DNA from: an uncultured Prevotella sp.
GTDB lineage: Bacteria; Bacteroidota; Bacteroidia; Bacteroidales; Bacteroidaceae
Reading direction: 5' to 3'
Assembly (NCBI GenBank): GCA_905235835.1
Contig: CAJONQ010000004.1
Span: forward strand, 1 to 40,165
Length of the DNA: 40,165 nt
In this document: positions 34,157-40,165 of the stretch, in pieces
How the letters are laid out: every line of letters starts with the position of its first letter
Numbering within the stretch: the first letter of the stretch is position 1
Notes under the pieces: model-generated
The model's database searches: none
Seen by the model: only the letters and a program-made list of their open reading frames with translations
Told to the model about the DNA's origin: nothing
Translations under genes and position numbers: made by a program

Positions 34157-34182
34157 GAATACAAACAACATCATCCACATAA

Positions 34183-34917
34183 TTATCCACCATCCCACAA
34201 TTTTTCAAGCACTGCCAGACTTTTCAATTCATGAAAGTCTGGCAGATGTGATTTATAATACCTCATCAGCACCTCTAAGATACGCTGACGGTCCGTCCGT
34301 GAAAGTCGGAACAGGTGCATCGTGGGGAAGTCCATGCGCATCAGCAACAGCACCAGTTGCGCTTCCACAGGAGGCAGGAAGTCGGGATGCATGGGCACGG
34401 TGACAGAGAAACGACCCTCCCGCAAGTCGAAGACAACATCAGAGATTCCCTCTGTCTCCATATTCGGATAAAATCCCAGGAAACGGGAGAGACGCATGAG
34501 GAACGTCAGATGGAAATTCGCAAACCCCTCCTCTGCGGCATCCAGCCACTGCATGGAGTCAGCGATATAGTCGAAGAGGGGTTCGTTACGCTGCTCAGAA
34601 CGCAGTGCGTAATACAGGAACTCAGCCACGAACAAAGTGATGGCAAGTTTCTCGGCTGATAACGGGAGCGTGGTGTATGGCACCAGCAGACGGGCGTCAG
34701 TGAGCTGTTGCAGCTGCACCCTCTGTCGCATGTCGAAGGTGATCTCCAACAACGTCATCGGCTGGAAATACTGCTTCTTCAACGACCCCCTCCCCGTCTT
34801 GGACATCGTCATCACGAAGGAGAGCCTACCCTGTTGCCTCGTGAACATCTCCACGATCATTTTACGCTCCCCATACTTCAAGGTATGCAGTACGATGGCT
34901 TCTGTCTTGACAATCAT
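34183..34917 (-). CDS. recO: DNA repair protein RecO
   Basis: 244 residues. RecO anneals single strands and, with RecR, loads RecA at gaps. N-terminal OB-fold opening MIVKTEAIVLHTLKYGERKMIVEMFTR (1-27) and LSFVMTMSKTGRGSLK (about 32-47), followed by the helical C-terminal domain. There is no Cys-rich zinc motif, unlike some RecO proteins. Start chosen at 34917 because it gives the family N-terminus; the frame opens at 34965. A TAATTTCG, one base from the -7 consensus, ends just 5 bp upstream of this ATG. Divergent from tRNA-Glu and convergent with ftsZ. Confidence 0.93.
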   Translation of the reverse strand: MIVKTEAIVLHTLKYGERKMIVEMFTRQQGRLSFVMTMSKTGRGSLKKQYFQPMTLLEITFDMRQRVQLQQLTDARLLVPYTTLPLSAEKLAITLFVAEFLYYALRSEQRNEPLFDYIADSMQWLDAAEEGFANFHLTFLMRLSRFLGFYPNMETEGISDVVFDLREGRFSVTVPMHPDFLPPVEAQLVLLLMRMDFPTMHLFRLSRTDRQRILEVLMRYYKSHLPDFHELKSLAVLEKLWDGG

Positions 34918-34971
34918 GAGGGCGAAATTACATAAAAAATCGGGAAAAAGAGCATTTTTCAGCAAGAAAAT

Positions 34972-35002
34972 TTTGTCAGACCGAAAAAATGCAGTACCTT
35001 TG
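34972..35002 (+). promoter_or_regulatory. Consensus promoter of tRNA-Glu (and probably rpsT)
   Basis: TTTG (34972-34975), 19 bp, then TACCTTTG (34995-35002): a full match to TTTG-N19-21-TAnnTTTG. It ends 20 bp before the tRNA. No other -7 match lies between the tRNA and rpsT. Confidence 0.72.
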
Positions 35003-35022
35003 CACCCGCAAAAAATGGCGAT

Positions 35023-35097
35023 GGTCCCTTCGTCTATCGGTTAGGACGAGAGATTTTCATTCTCTAAAGAGGAGTTCGACTCTCCTAGGGACTACCA
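35023..35097 (+). tRNA. tRNA-Glu (anticodon TTC), CCA encoded
   Basis: A full cloverleaf can be folded. The acceptor stem pairs GGTCCCT (35023-35029) with AGGGACT (35087-35093), with one G-T at the end. The anticodon stem AGAGA/TCTCT encloses the loop TTTTCAT, giving anticodon TTC for GAA/GAG codons. The T arm is GAGGAGTTCGACTCTCC, with TTCGA in the loop. The 3' end is A followed by encoded CCA. It is 141 bp upstream of rpsT on the same strand. Confidence 0.95.
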
Positions 35098-35238
35098 TTA
35101 AATCCGTCATCTGCACAGCCAAGTGCTACCCATACAGGGGATACGGTGGCGGAGGGTGGCAACACCCGCCCAGGGCAGTCCGCAAGAGACGTAAGACCCA
35201 TAAGCTTTATATTAACATTTTTAAAAAAACAGAAAAAA
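35098..35238 (+). promoter_or_regulatory. Structured leader between tRNA-Glu and rpsT
   Basis: 141 bp with no gene and no -7 box. It contains a strong hairpin: GGGTG (35154-35158) and CACCC (35163-35167) around a GCAA tetraloop, extended by GGC/GCC (35148-35150 with 35168-35170) across a 3-nt GGA bulge. A GC-rich segment with GTC/GAC pairing potential follows (35178-35190). The last 35 bp are AT-rich. S20 is known to control its own synthesis in enterobacteria, so this may be an autoregulatory leader. Confidence 0.45.
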
Positions 35239-35490
35239 ATGGCAAATCACAAGTCATCCCTGAAGAGAATTCGTCAGGACAAGGTTAAGCAGGAGCATAA
35301 CCACTATTACGCAAAGACCATGCGCAACGCCGTTCGTAAACTGCGTGCCATGACCAACAAGGAAGAGGCAGAGAAGCTCTATCCCAGTGTACAGAAGATG
35401 CTGGATAAGTTGGCAAAGAACAACATCATCCACAAGAACAAGGCTGCAAATATCAAGTCAAGTCTCTCTGCACACATCAATCAGCTGTAA
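35239..35490 (+). CDS. rpsT: 30S ribosomal protein S20
   Basis: 83 residues, the usual S20 size, strongly basic. Opens [18 protein letters not shown] and contains [10 protein letters not shown] and the C-terminal [17 protein letters not shown], all typical. S20 binds 16S rRNA early in small-subunit assembly. Start chosen at 35239 to give MANHKSS; the frame extends upstream to 35146 without family support. A hairpin terminator follows the gene at 35515-35546. Confidence 0.96.
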   Translation: MANHKSSLKRIRQDKVKQEHNHYYAKTMRNAVRKLRAMTNKEEAEKLYPSVQKMLDKLAKNNIIHKNKAANIKSSLSAHINQL

Positions 35491-35514
35491 TAATAGCAAA
35501 AAAAGAATAAAAAG

Positions 35515-35546
35515 GTCAGATAAACTTTGTTTATCTGGCTTTTTTT
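35515..35546 (+). terminator. rpsT intrinsic terminator
   Basis: Stem CAGATAAA (35517-35524) with TTTATCTG (35530-35537), extended by two further pairs (one G-T), closes a 5-nt loop CTTTG. A run of seven T follows at 35540-35546. Confidence 0.85.
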
Positions 35547-35557
35547 GTGTAATTTTG
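35526..35557 (+). promoter_or_regulatory. gyrB promoter overlapping the rpsT terminator
   Basis: TTTG (35526-35529) lies in the terminator loop. After 20 bp comes TAATTTTG (35550-35557). Both elements and the spacing match the Bacteroides consensus. The gyrB ATG is 26 bp downstream. Confidence 0.68.
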
Positions 35558-35583
35558 TACCCATTAAGTACGATTAAAAAACA

Positions 35584-37557
35584 ATGGCAGAAGAACTGAA
35601 CAAAGAAAGCAATTATTCCGCGAGTAATATTCAGGTGCTCGAGGGTTTAGAGGCAGTGCGTAAACGCCCTGCCATGTATATCGGTGATATCAGTGAGAAG
35701 GGGTTGCACCATTTGGTGAACGAGACCGTCGACAACTCTATCGACGAGGCGATGGCAGGCTACTGCACCCATATCGAGGTCACCATCAACGAAGACAACT
35801 CCATCACCGTGTTAGACAACGGACGTGGTATCCCTGTCGACGAGCACGAGAAGATGCATAAGTCGGCACTCGAGGTCGTGATGACCGTCCTCCATGCCGG
35901 TGGTAAGTTCGACAAAGGCTCCTACAAGGTCAGCGGTGGACTCCATGGTGTCGGTGTCAGCTGTGTCAACGCCCTCTCCACCCACATGCTCTCCCAGGTA
36001 TACCGTAACGGACATATCTACCAGCAGGAATACGAGAAGGGAAAGCCCCTCTACGACGTGAAGATCGTAGGTGACACCGACAAGACCGGTACACGCCAGC
36101 AGTTCTGGCCCGACGCCACCATCTTCACCACGACGGAATACAAATACGACATCATTGCCCGCCGCATGCGTGAGCTCGCCTACCTGAATGCAGGCATCAC
36201 CATCACGCTCACCGACCTCCGTCCTGACGAGGAGGGCAACCTGCGCCAGCCAGAGGTCTTCCATGCCAAGGAGGGACTGAAGGAGTTCGTTCGTTATGTC
36301 GACCGTCACCGCACCCACCTCTTCGACGATGTCATCTACCTGAAGACCGAGAAGCAGGGTGTGCCCATCGAGGTCGCTGTGATGTACAATACCGACTATA
36401 GTGAGAATATCCACTCCTACGTGAATAATATCAACACCATCGAGGGAGGTACCCACCTCACGGGTTTCCGCATGGCACTCACCCGTACACTGAAGGCGTA
36501 TGCCGATGCCGACCCACAGATCTCCAAGCAGATCGAGAAGGCGAAGATAGAGATTGCCGGTGAGGACTTCCGTGAGGGACTCTCCGCTGTCATCTCCATC
36601 AAGGTGGCAGAGCCCCAGTTCGAGGGACAGACCAAGACGAAGCTCGGCAACTCCGAGGTCACCGGTGCCGTCCAGCAGGCTGTCGGTGAGGCTTTGAGCA
36701 ACTATCTGGAGGAACACCCGAAGGAGGCTAAGCTCATCTGCGACAAGGTGGTCCTTGCCGCCACCGCACGTATCGCTGCCCGTAAGGCACGTGAGAGTGT
36801 ACAGCGTAAGAACCCGATGACAGGTGGCGGACTTCCCGGTAAGCTCGCTGACTGCTCCAATAAAGACCCGAAAGACTGTGAGATATTCCTCGTCGAGGGT
36901 GACTCTGCCGGTGGTTCTGCTAAGCAGGGGCGTGACCGTCACTTCCAGGCGATCCTCCCCTTGCGTGGTAAAATCCTGAATGTGGAGAAAGTACAGTGGC
37001 ACCGTGTCTTCGAGGCTGAGTCCGTCATGAACATCATCCAGTCCATCGGTGTCCGCTTCGGTGTTGACGGCGAGGGCGACCGTGAGGCGAATATCGACAA
37101 GCTGCGTTACGACAAGATCATTATCATGACCGATGCCGATGTCGATGGCTCTCACATCGACACCCTGATCATGACCCTCTTCTATCGCTTCATGCCGCAG
37201 GTCATCCAAGGTGGTCACCTCTATATCGCCACCCCACCCCTCTACAAGTGTACCTACAAGAAATTCTCTGAGTATTGCTATACAGAGCAGCAGCGTCAGA
37301 ACTTCATCGACCGTTATGTCGACGGACGTGACGATGACAAAGCACTGCACACCCAGCGATACAAAGGTCTTGGTGAGATGAACCCCGAGCAGCTGTGGGA
37401 GACCACCATGAACCCCGAGAACCGTCTGTTGAAGCAAGTCACCATCGAGAATGCCGCCCAGGCTGACGAGATATTCTCCATGCTGATGGGAGATGACGTA
37501 GAGCCCCGTCGTGAGTTCATCGAGCAGAATGCGACCTACGCCAATATCGACGCATAA
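35584..37557 (+). CDS. gyrB: DNA gyrase subunit B
   Basis: 657 residues. With GyrA it supercoils DNA using ATP. GHKL ATPase: NETVDNSIDEA with catalytic Glu47, DNGRGIPV (78-85), GGLHGVGVSCVNALS (about 119-133). The transducer domain includes the lysine in QTKTKLGNSEV. TOPRIM domain: EGDSAGG (438-444), PLRGKILNVEK (about 460-470), DADVDGSHI (517-525). The C-terminus YKGLGEMNPEQLW is the GyrA-binding tail. It lacks the 170-residue insert of E. coli GyrB. ParE is the alternative, but the rpsT neighbour, the N-terminus and the TOPRIM spacing favour GyrB. Base use is GC-rich compared with its flanks. Confidence 0.93.
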   Translation: MAEELNKESNYSASNIQVLEGLEAVRKRPAMYIGDISEKGLHHLVNETVDNSIDEAMAGYCTHIEVTINEDNSITVLDNGRGIPVDEHEKMHKSALEVVMTVLHAGGKFDKGSYKVSGGLHGVGVSCVNALSTHMLSQVYRNGHIYQQEYEKGKPLYDVKIVGDTDKTGTRQQFWPDATIFTTTEYKYDIIARRMRELAYLNAGITITLTDLRPDEEGNLRQPEVFHAKEGLKEFVRYVDRHRTHLFDDVIYLKTEKQGVPIEVAVMYNTDYSENIHSYVNNINTIEGGTHLTGFRMALTRTLKAYADADPQISKQIEKAKIEIAGEDFREGLSAVISIKVAEPQFEGQTKTKLGNSEVTGAVQQAVGEALSNYLEEHPKEAKLICDKVVLAATARIAARKARESVQRKNPMTGGGLPGKLADCSNKDPKDCEIFLVEGDSAGGSAKQGRDRHFQAILPLRGKILNVEKVQWHRVFEAESVMNIIQSIGVRFGVDGEGDREANIDKLRYDKIIIMTDADVDGSHIDTLIMTLFYRFMPQVIQGGHLYIATPPLYKCTYKKFSEYCYTEQQRQNFIDRYVDGRDDDKALHTQRYKGLGEMNPEQLWETTMNPENRLLKQVTIENAAQADEIFSMLMGDDVEPRREFIEQNATYANIDA

Positions 37558-37629
37558 AAACACTTTTATCATAGAATTTTAACATTCAAGATCTAGATTT
37601 CAAAACTTTATAATTATTGTTTATAGGCC

Positions 37630-37662
37630 CCCCTGCTAATCGTGAGATTCGCAGGGGTTTTT
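37630..37662 (+). terminator. gyrB intrinsic terminator
   Basis: CCCCTGC (37630-37636) pairs with GCAGGGG (37651-37657). An inner AATC/GATT stem around GTGA continues the helix after one mismatch. A T-rich tract (37658-37662) follows. Confidence 0.85.
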
Positions 37663-37745
37663 GTTCTGTACTTTGATTAATTTCTGACTCATAGTCTTTG
37701 TGTGTGTTTAAAGGGTTAATGGGTTGTGCGCACTGTCGATGGAAT

Positions 37746-37833
37746 CAGTCGGTAACTGAGTGCCCTTCAGTCGGCAACTGAGTCGTGGTCAGTCGGTAAC
37801 CGAGTGCCCTTCAGTCGGTAACCGACTTTCATC
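37746..37833. repeat. Four tandem copies of a 22-bp unit
   Basis: Units at 37746-37767, 37768-37789, 37790-37811 and 37812-37833, each beginning CAGTCGGYAAC. Units 1 and 3 share the tail GAGTGCCCTT, so there is a 44-bp higher-order period. Within units, CAGT can pair with ACTG, and unit 4 has AGTCGGT facing ACCGACT. Neighbouring units can also pair through ACTGA/TCAGT. Confidence 0.85.
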
Positions 37834-37845
37834 CGATGACAACGG

Positions 37846-37877
37846 CAAAGGTACAACATTTTACATGTAATGTCAAG
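37846..37877 (-). promoter_or_regulatory. Possible minus-strand promoter facing the tandem repeats
   Basis: On the minus strand, CTTG (37877-37874), 20 bp, then TACCTTTG (37853-37846). The -7 box is exact and the -33 box differs by one base from TTTG. A transcript would run through all four 22-bp units towards the gyrB terminator. Confidence 0.4.
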
Positions 37878-37919
37878 GTTTTCCACCCCAAACGTGTACG
37901 AAAACGTGCACGGAAAAAC

Positions 37920-38085
37920 GGTGACGGTGACGGTTACAGTTTTCCAAAAATGAGAATCCTCAGAAGCGTATAAAACCCGTATATTTATATTACTATATAT
38001 ATAATATATATATTATATATATAGTAAAAGTTATAGTCAACCTTTTCAGTACGATTTCACAAAAACTGTAACCGTCACCGTCACC
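37920..38085. repeat. Perfect 24-bp inverted repeat enclosing a 118-bp AT-rich core
   Basis: The arms are 37920-37943 (opening GGTGACGGTGACGGTTAC) and 38062-38085 (the exact reverse complement). The left arm itself has GGTGAC followed by GGTGACGG, i.e. a 6-bp GGTGAC repeat. The core includes the 38-bp palindrome. The total, 166 bp with 24-bp ends, is the size of a small non-autonomous element, but no clear target duplication flanks it beyond AC on both sides. Confidence 0.85.
37990..38027. repeat. Perfect 38-bp AT palindrome
   Basis: From TTACTATATATA at the left to TATATATAGTAA at the right, the sequence is its own reverse complement over 38 bp. All but two bases are A or T. It is nearly central in the 24-bp inverted repeat, so both could extrude into one long hairpin. 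Confidence 0.85.
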
Positions 38086-38186
38086 ACTTTGAAGTCAGTT
38101 TCCCGTTGAAATGGGGTATTTTTGATGATAGTAACAAAATTATTTGAGTGGATGTAACAAAAGTTAATCGATTTGGAACAAAAATA

Positions 38187-38218
38187 TTTGTTTTTCCACC
38201 CTACTCCCTGTAACTTTG
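38187..38218 (+). promoter_or_regulatory. Consensus promoter of the helix-hairpin-helix gene
   Basis: TTTG (38187-38190), 20 bp, TAACTTTG (38211-38218): a full match to the Bacteroides form. The ATG at 38223 is 4 bp after the -7 box, so transcription should start at or next to the start codon. Confidence 0.7.
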
Positions 38219-38222
38219 CACC

Positions 38223-40165
38223 ATGCATTTCATTACAACATTACTAGTCATTACATTCTTCTCGCTAACTTGTTCAGCACAAAACGCGGGAGACTGGGAA
38301 GAAGCCTTTCGACAATGGATAGACGCTGATGAAACGGGTACCACTTCATTAGAGGATGCTTATGACGCATTATCCGAACGGGCGACAAACCCCATCAATC
38401 TAAATCAGACAAGTCGTGAGGAACTGGAACAGCTACCTTTCCTCACTGCTCTGCAAGTAGAGGAACTAATAGCTTATATCAACCGCTATGGTGTCGTCCG
38501 GTCCATCGGGGAATTACAAATGGTAACTTCATTGGACGCAACGTGCAGAAAGCTGCTAAAACACTTTGTCTATGCAGGGGAGCCCAAGAGGAAAGACAAC
38601 CGTCTCAGAATTGATTCTGTCTTCCGACATGGGAATCACCAACTACTCATGACCGGGAAGATTCCCTTATACACCCGAAAAGGCTTTCGTAAAGGATATA
38701 TAGGCTCACGATACCAACATACTTTCCGATATCAGACGACTTATCATGAACGGGTAAAACTGGGTATCACGGGTGCCAAGGACGCAGGAGAGCCCTTCTT
38801 TAAAGACAAGAATCGCTGGGGCTATGACCACTATTCCTATTATCTGCAGATAAAGGACGTCGGATGCTTTGACAACCTGTGCATAGGGACCTATCGGGTA
38901 CAACAGGGGATGGGACTGATCATGAATGGCGGTTTCTATCTGGGAAAACGCTCCACACTACAATCTTTAGGTCGCTCAACGGCAACACTTCGTCCCCACT
39001 CATCACGATCCACTGAGGGATATTTACAAGGTCTCGGCGCTACCATCCGACTCCATAGGGATTGGCAACTTACAGCTTTCGCATCCTATCGTCCCCTGGA
39101 TGCCACGCTCAATAAAGACAGTACGGCACGGACACTTTATTACACCAATTACCACCGCACAGAGACAGAAATCAGCAAGAAAAACAACACACATGAGACG
39201 GACTTAGGAGGAAGTATCGGGTGGCGTAAGGGAAGTCTCTTCGCACATGCTAATATGCTCTATACCCATCTTGACAGACGACTGGTACCGCAAAAAGAGA
39301 ACACCCCATACCGACGTTATGCGGCTGAGGGACAAGACTTTATGAATATGAGCATGGACTATGGCTATACCCATGCGAGGTTCTCTTTCTCAGGAGAGAC
39401 GGCTTTGAATCGGGAAGGAGCATTGGCTGCCATTCACCAGATCAGTCTCAGACCATGTCATTCCTTATCACTCATGCTCCTGCATCGTTATTATGACAAG
39501 CGATACACAGCACTGCGGTCCCAAAGTTTCAGCGAAGGGTCCAGCGTACAGAATGAGCACGGTGCTTATCTTGGAATCATCTGGCAACCGACATCCAAAT
39601 GGACGATCAACTGGTATGCTGACTATGCTCATTTCCCTTGGAAACGCTACCAAGTAAGTCTTCCCAGCGATGCTTTCGACACGATGATCCTGACACAAGC
39701 GTCATTCAACGACAAATGGAGACTGGAAGGACGTTACCGGCTGCATATCAGACAGAAAGACAATTCTGAGAAGACCATGCTCCTCAATCGTATAGAGCAA
39801 CAGGCACGACTGCGACTGTCTTACGAGTCCACCAACGGACTCTCCTTACAGACACAACTCGATGGAATCGATGTTTCTTACAAAACGCACGACAGAGGTT
39901 TTATGGTGGCAGAATATGTGCAATACGCATGGCAACGGGTACAACTCTCAACCAGTTTCGCTTATTTCCATACGGACAATTACGAGAGCCGTCTGTACCT
40001 GTATGAGCATGCTGTCCTCTACAGTTTCTCGTCACTGATGCTTTATGGTAAGGGTATCAGATATGCGATGATGGCTCGTGCAGAGTTAGGGAAACACCTC
40101 CTGCTCATCGGAAAGATCGGGGTCACCAACTATTTCGACCGCTCTAAGATCGGCAGCGACCTGCA
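38223..40165 (+). CDS. Helix-hairpin-helix and beta-barrel exported protein, partial (C-terminus outside window)
   Basis: 647 complete codons are visible and the frame is open at the edge. A signal peptide (MHFITTLLVITFFSLTCSAQ) is followed by a helix-hairpin-helix region (about 55-110): INLNQTSREELEQLPFLT, then VEELIAYINRYGVVRSIGELQMV, like the ComEA-type repeats. The remainder is a long series of alternating strands rich in Tyr, Arg and Gly, for example YLQGLGATIRLHRDWQLTAF and WTINWYADYAHFPWKRYQVS, consistent with an outer-membrane barrel. This domain pair is common in Bacteroidota; a role in DNA binding or uptake at the surface is possible but unproven. The Cys in the signal region (LTCSAQ) could be a lipobox, but SPase I cleavage after SA is also plausible. 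Confidence 0.82.
   Translation, partial: MHFITTLLVITFFSLTCSAQNAGDWEEAFRQWIDADETGTTSLEDAYDALSERATNPINLNQTSREELEQLPFLTALQVEELIAYINRYGVVRSIGELQMVTSLDATCRKLLKHFVYAGEPKRKDNRLRIDSVFRHGNHQLLMTGKIPLYTRKGFRKGYIGSRYQHTFRYQTTYHERVKLGITGAKDAGEPFFKDKNRWGYDHYSYYLQIKDVGCFDNLCIGTYRVQQGMGLIMNGGFYLGKRSTLQSLGRSTATLRPHSSRSTEGYLQGLGATIRLHRDWQLTAFASYRPLDATLNKDSTARTLYYTNYHRTETEISKKNNTHETDLGGSIGWRKGSLFAHANMLYTHLDRRLVPQKENTPYRRYAAEGQDFMNMSMDYGYTHARFSFSGETALNREGALAAIHQISLRPCHSLSLMLLHRYYDKRYTALRSQSFSEGSSVQNEHGAYLGIIWQPTSKWTINWYADYAHFPWKRYQVSLPSDAFDTMILTQASFNDKWRLEGRYRLHIRQKDNSEKTMLLNRIEQQARLRLSYESTNGLSLQTQLDGIDVSYKTHDRGFMVAEYVQYAWQRVQLSTSFAYFHTDNYESRLYLYEHAVLYSFSSLMLYGKGIRYAMMARAELGKHLLLIGKIGVTNYFDRSKIGSDL

Larger units (their letters stand above)
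37558..38222. other. 665-bp gene-free region with dense repeats
   Basis: No credible protein gene. In order it holds the gyrB terminator (37630-37662), four 22-bp tandem units (37746-37833), a possible minus-strand promoter (37846-37877), two short related segments (ACGTGTACGAAA and ACGTGCACGGAA, about 37891-37914), a 24-bp inverted repeat (37920-37943 and 38062-38085), a 38-bp AT palindrome (37990-38027), two GTAACAAAA copies (38131 and 38154), and the promoter of the next gene (38187-38218). TTTTCCACC occurs at 37879-37887 and 38192-38200, flanking the inverted repeat. Confidence 0.7.

Noticed and set aside
35812-37572. A 586-codon open frame antisense to gyrB
   Set aside because: Its translation is a low-complexity Leu/Val/Asp/Gly mixture and it mirrors a perfectly conserved gyrB. 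Long antisense frames are expected from this codon use.
37746-37833. CRISPR array
   Set aside because: The units are contiguous with no spacers and there are no cas genes.
37920-38085. Insertion sequence
   Set aside because: Only 166 bp with no coding capacity. A miniature element remains possible, but an autonomous insertion sequence does not.
38046-38228. A 60-codon minus-strand frame in the gene-free region
   Set aside because: It contains VTVTVTV from one arm of the inverted repeat and covers the promoter of the next gene; no start signals or family similarity.

Overview
The window looks like a chromosomal segment of a Bacteroidales bacterium, most likely Prevotellaceae. The evidence is a Bacteroidota-type division/cell-wall cluster (mraZ to ftsZ without murF, murB or ddl), a glycine-lipid gene pair, a conserved recO / tRNA-Glu / rpsT / gyrB neighbourhood, almost no Shine-Dalgarno sequences, and repeated matches to the Bacteroides promoter form TTTG-N19-21-TAnnTTTG. 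No phage, transposase, CRISPR or resistance gene is visible.

Layout. (1) 1-5636, minus strand: a five-gene exported-protein operon. A consensus promoter (5605-5636) precedes a secreted protein of unknown function, an S37-family serine peptidase lipoprotein, an outer-membrane beta-barrel protein, an S41 peptidase lipoprotein and a second S37-type lipoprotein cut by the window edge. (2) 5730-9324, minus: acyl-CoA ligase, prfB (no programmed frameshift), an unlisted 47-residue membrane peptide and a CYTH triphosphatase, tightly coupled. (3) 9414-10466, plus: an M20 deacylase (ArgE-like). (4) 10500-15121, minus: dut, a TPR protein, a DUF4292-type lipoprotein and an EnvC-like coiled-coil protein with a degenerate LytM domain. 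(5) 15232-16575, plus: a dGTPase. (6) 16582-18414, minus: glsA and glsB for glycine lipids. (7) 18713-34156, plus: the dcw cluster mraZ-rsmH-ftsL-ftsI-murE-mraY-murD-ftsW-murG-murC-ftsQ-ftsA-ftsZ, preceded by a three-repeat MraZ operator. (8) 34183-37557: recO (minus), then tRNA-Glu, a structured leader, rpsT and gyrB (plus). (9) 37558-38222: a 665-bp gene-free region rich in unusual repeats. (10) 38223 to the end: a helix-hairpin-helix outer-membrane-type protein, cut by the window edge.

How the parts work together: MurE, MraY, MurD, MurG and MurC make and carry the lipid-linked peptidoglycan precursor; FtsW and FtsI polymerise and cross-link it at the septum; FtsL, FtsQ, FtsA and FtsZ build the division machine; MraZ probably represses the cluster. 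The EnvC-like protein would activate septal amidases. Dut and the dGTPase both act on nucleotide pools from divergent promoters.

The least explained part is 37558-38222. It holds the gyrB terminator, four tandem 22-bp units, a possible minus-strand promoter facing them, a perfect 24-bp inverted repeat, and a perfect 38-bp AT palindrome inside that repeat. I could not match it to a described element. Other points of interest are the MraZ operator with a lone inverted copy facing glsA, the gyrB promoter embedded in the rpsT terminator, and several promoters placed so close to ATG codons that the mRNAs should be leaderless.
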